In this document: one piece after another, positions 6,086 to 6,096 of the stretch
Position numbering within the stretch: the first letter of the stretch is position 1
Layout of the letters: each line of letters opens with the position of its first letter
From: Thermoplasmata archaeon
GTDB lineage: Archaea > Thermoplasmatota > Thermoplasmata > Thermoplasmatales > Thermoplasmataceae
Direction of reading: 5' to 3'
Length of the DNA: 6,096 bases
Assembly: GCA_021804185.1 (NCBI GenBank)
Contig: JAJZKL010000085.1
Span: 1 to 6,096, forward strand
Notes under the pieces: generated by a model
Told to the model about the DNA's origin: nothing
The model's input: only the letters and a program-made list of their open reading frames with translations
Database searches by the model: none
Translations under genes and position numbers: made by a program

Positions 6086-6096
6086 CTGCTCAGACT

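Noticed and set aside
1..6096. CRISPR array, tRNA/rRNA genes, insertion sequence or defence island
   Set aside because: No regularly spaced repeats, no cloverleaf-like sequence, no transposase and no terminal inverted repeats were seen; 40-6046 is fully occupied by archaellum genes.

Overview
The window is one continuous archaellum (archaeal flagellum) motor operon on the + strand. It holds seven complete genes between 40 and 6046 in the order arlC, arlD (or arlD/E), arlF, arlG, arlH, arlI, arlJ (older names flaC to flaJ). Gene junctions range from 11-base overlaps to gaps of 1 to 5 bases, so it is almost certainly co-transcribed and translationally coupled. No archaellin (arlB), prepilin peptidase or chemotaxis gene lies in the window; an archaellin gene would be expected upstream of base 1.

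The organism is an archaeon. ArlC and ArlD/E-type proteins are known from Euryarchaeota in the broad sense, while Crenarchaeota carry ArlX instead. Moderate-to-low GC by eye, arginine coded mostly by AGA/AGG, tight SD-driven junctions and the ArlC-ArlD-F-G-H-I-J order fit Thermoplasmatales-like lineages. That placement is inference and not proven by the sequence.

Layout: 1-39 is a short leader with a TATA-like element and an SD-like GTGATC. ArlC and ArlD (40-1210) are soluble proteins of the cytosolic switch/adaptor, which link the motor to the chemotaxis adaptor CheF. ArlF and ArlG (1200-2076) are single-span proteins with external beta-rich domains, the stator. ArlH (2079-2750) is a KaiC-like ATP-binding regulator. 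ArlI (about 2754-4379) is the type II/IV secretion-family ATPase that drives assembly and rotation. ArlJ (4385-6046) is the polytopic membrane platform. The final 50 bases hold an A-rich BRE plus TATA element that probably serves the next gene downstream.

No unknown system was found. The points most worth checking are the dense cluster of N-glycosylation sequons in ArlF, a T8 run early in arlF that could act in termination or slippage, a shared ELYG-type C-terminal motif in ArlC and ArlD, a probable amphipathic N-terminal helix in ArlC, and the ambiguous (possibly TTG) start of arlI.
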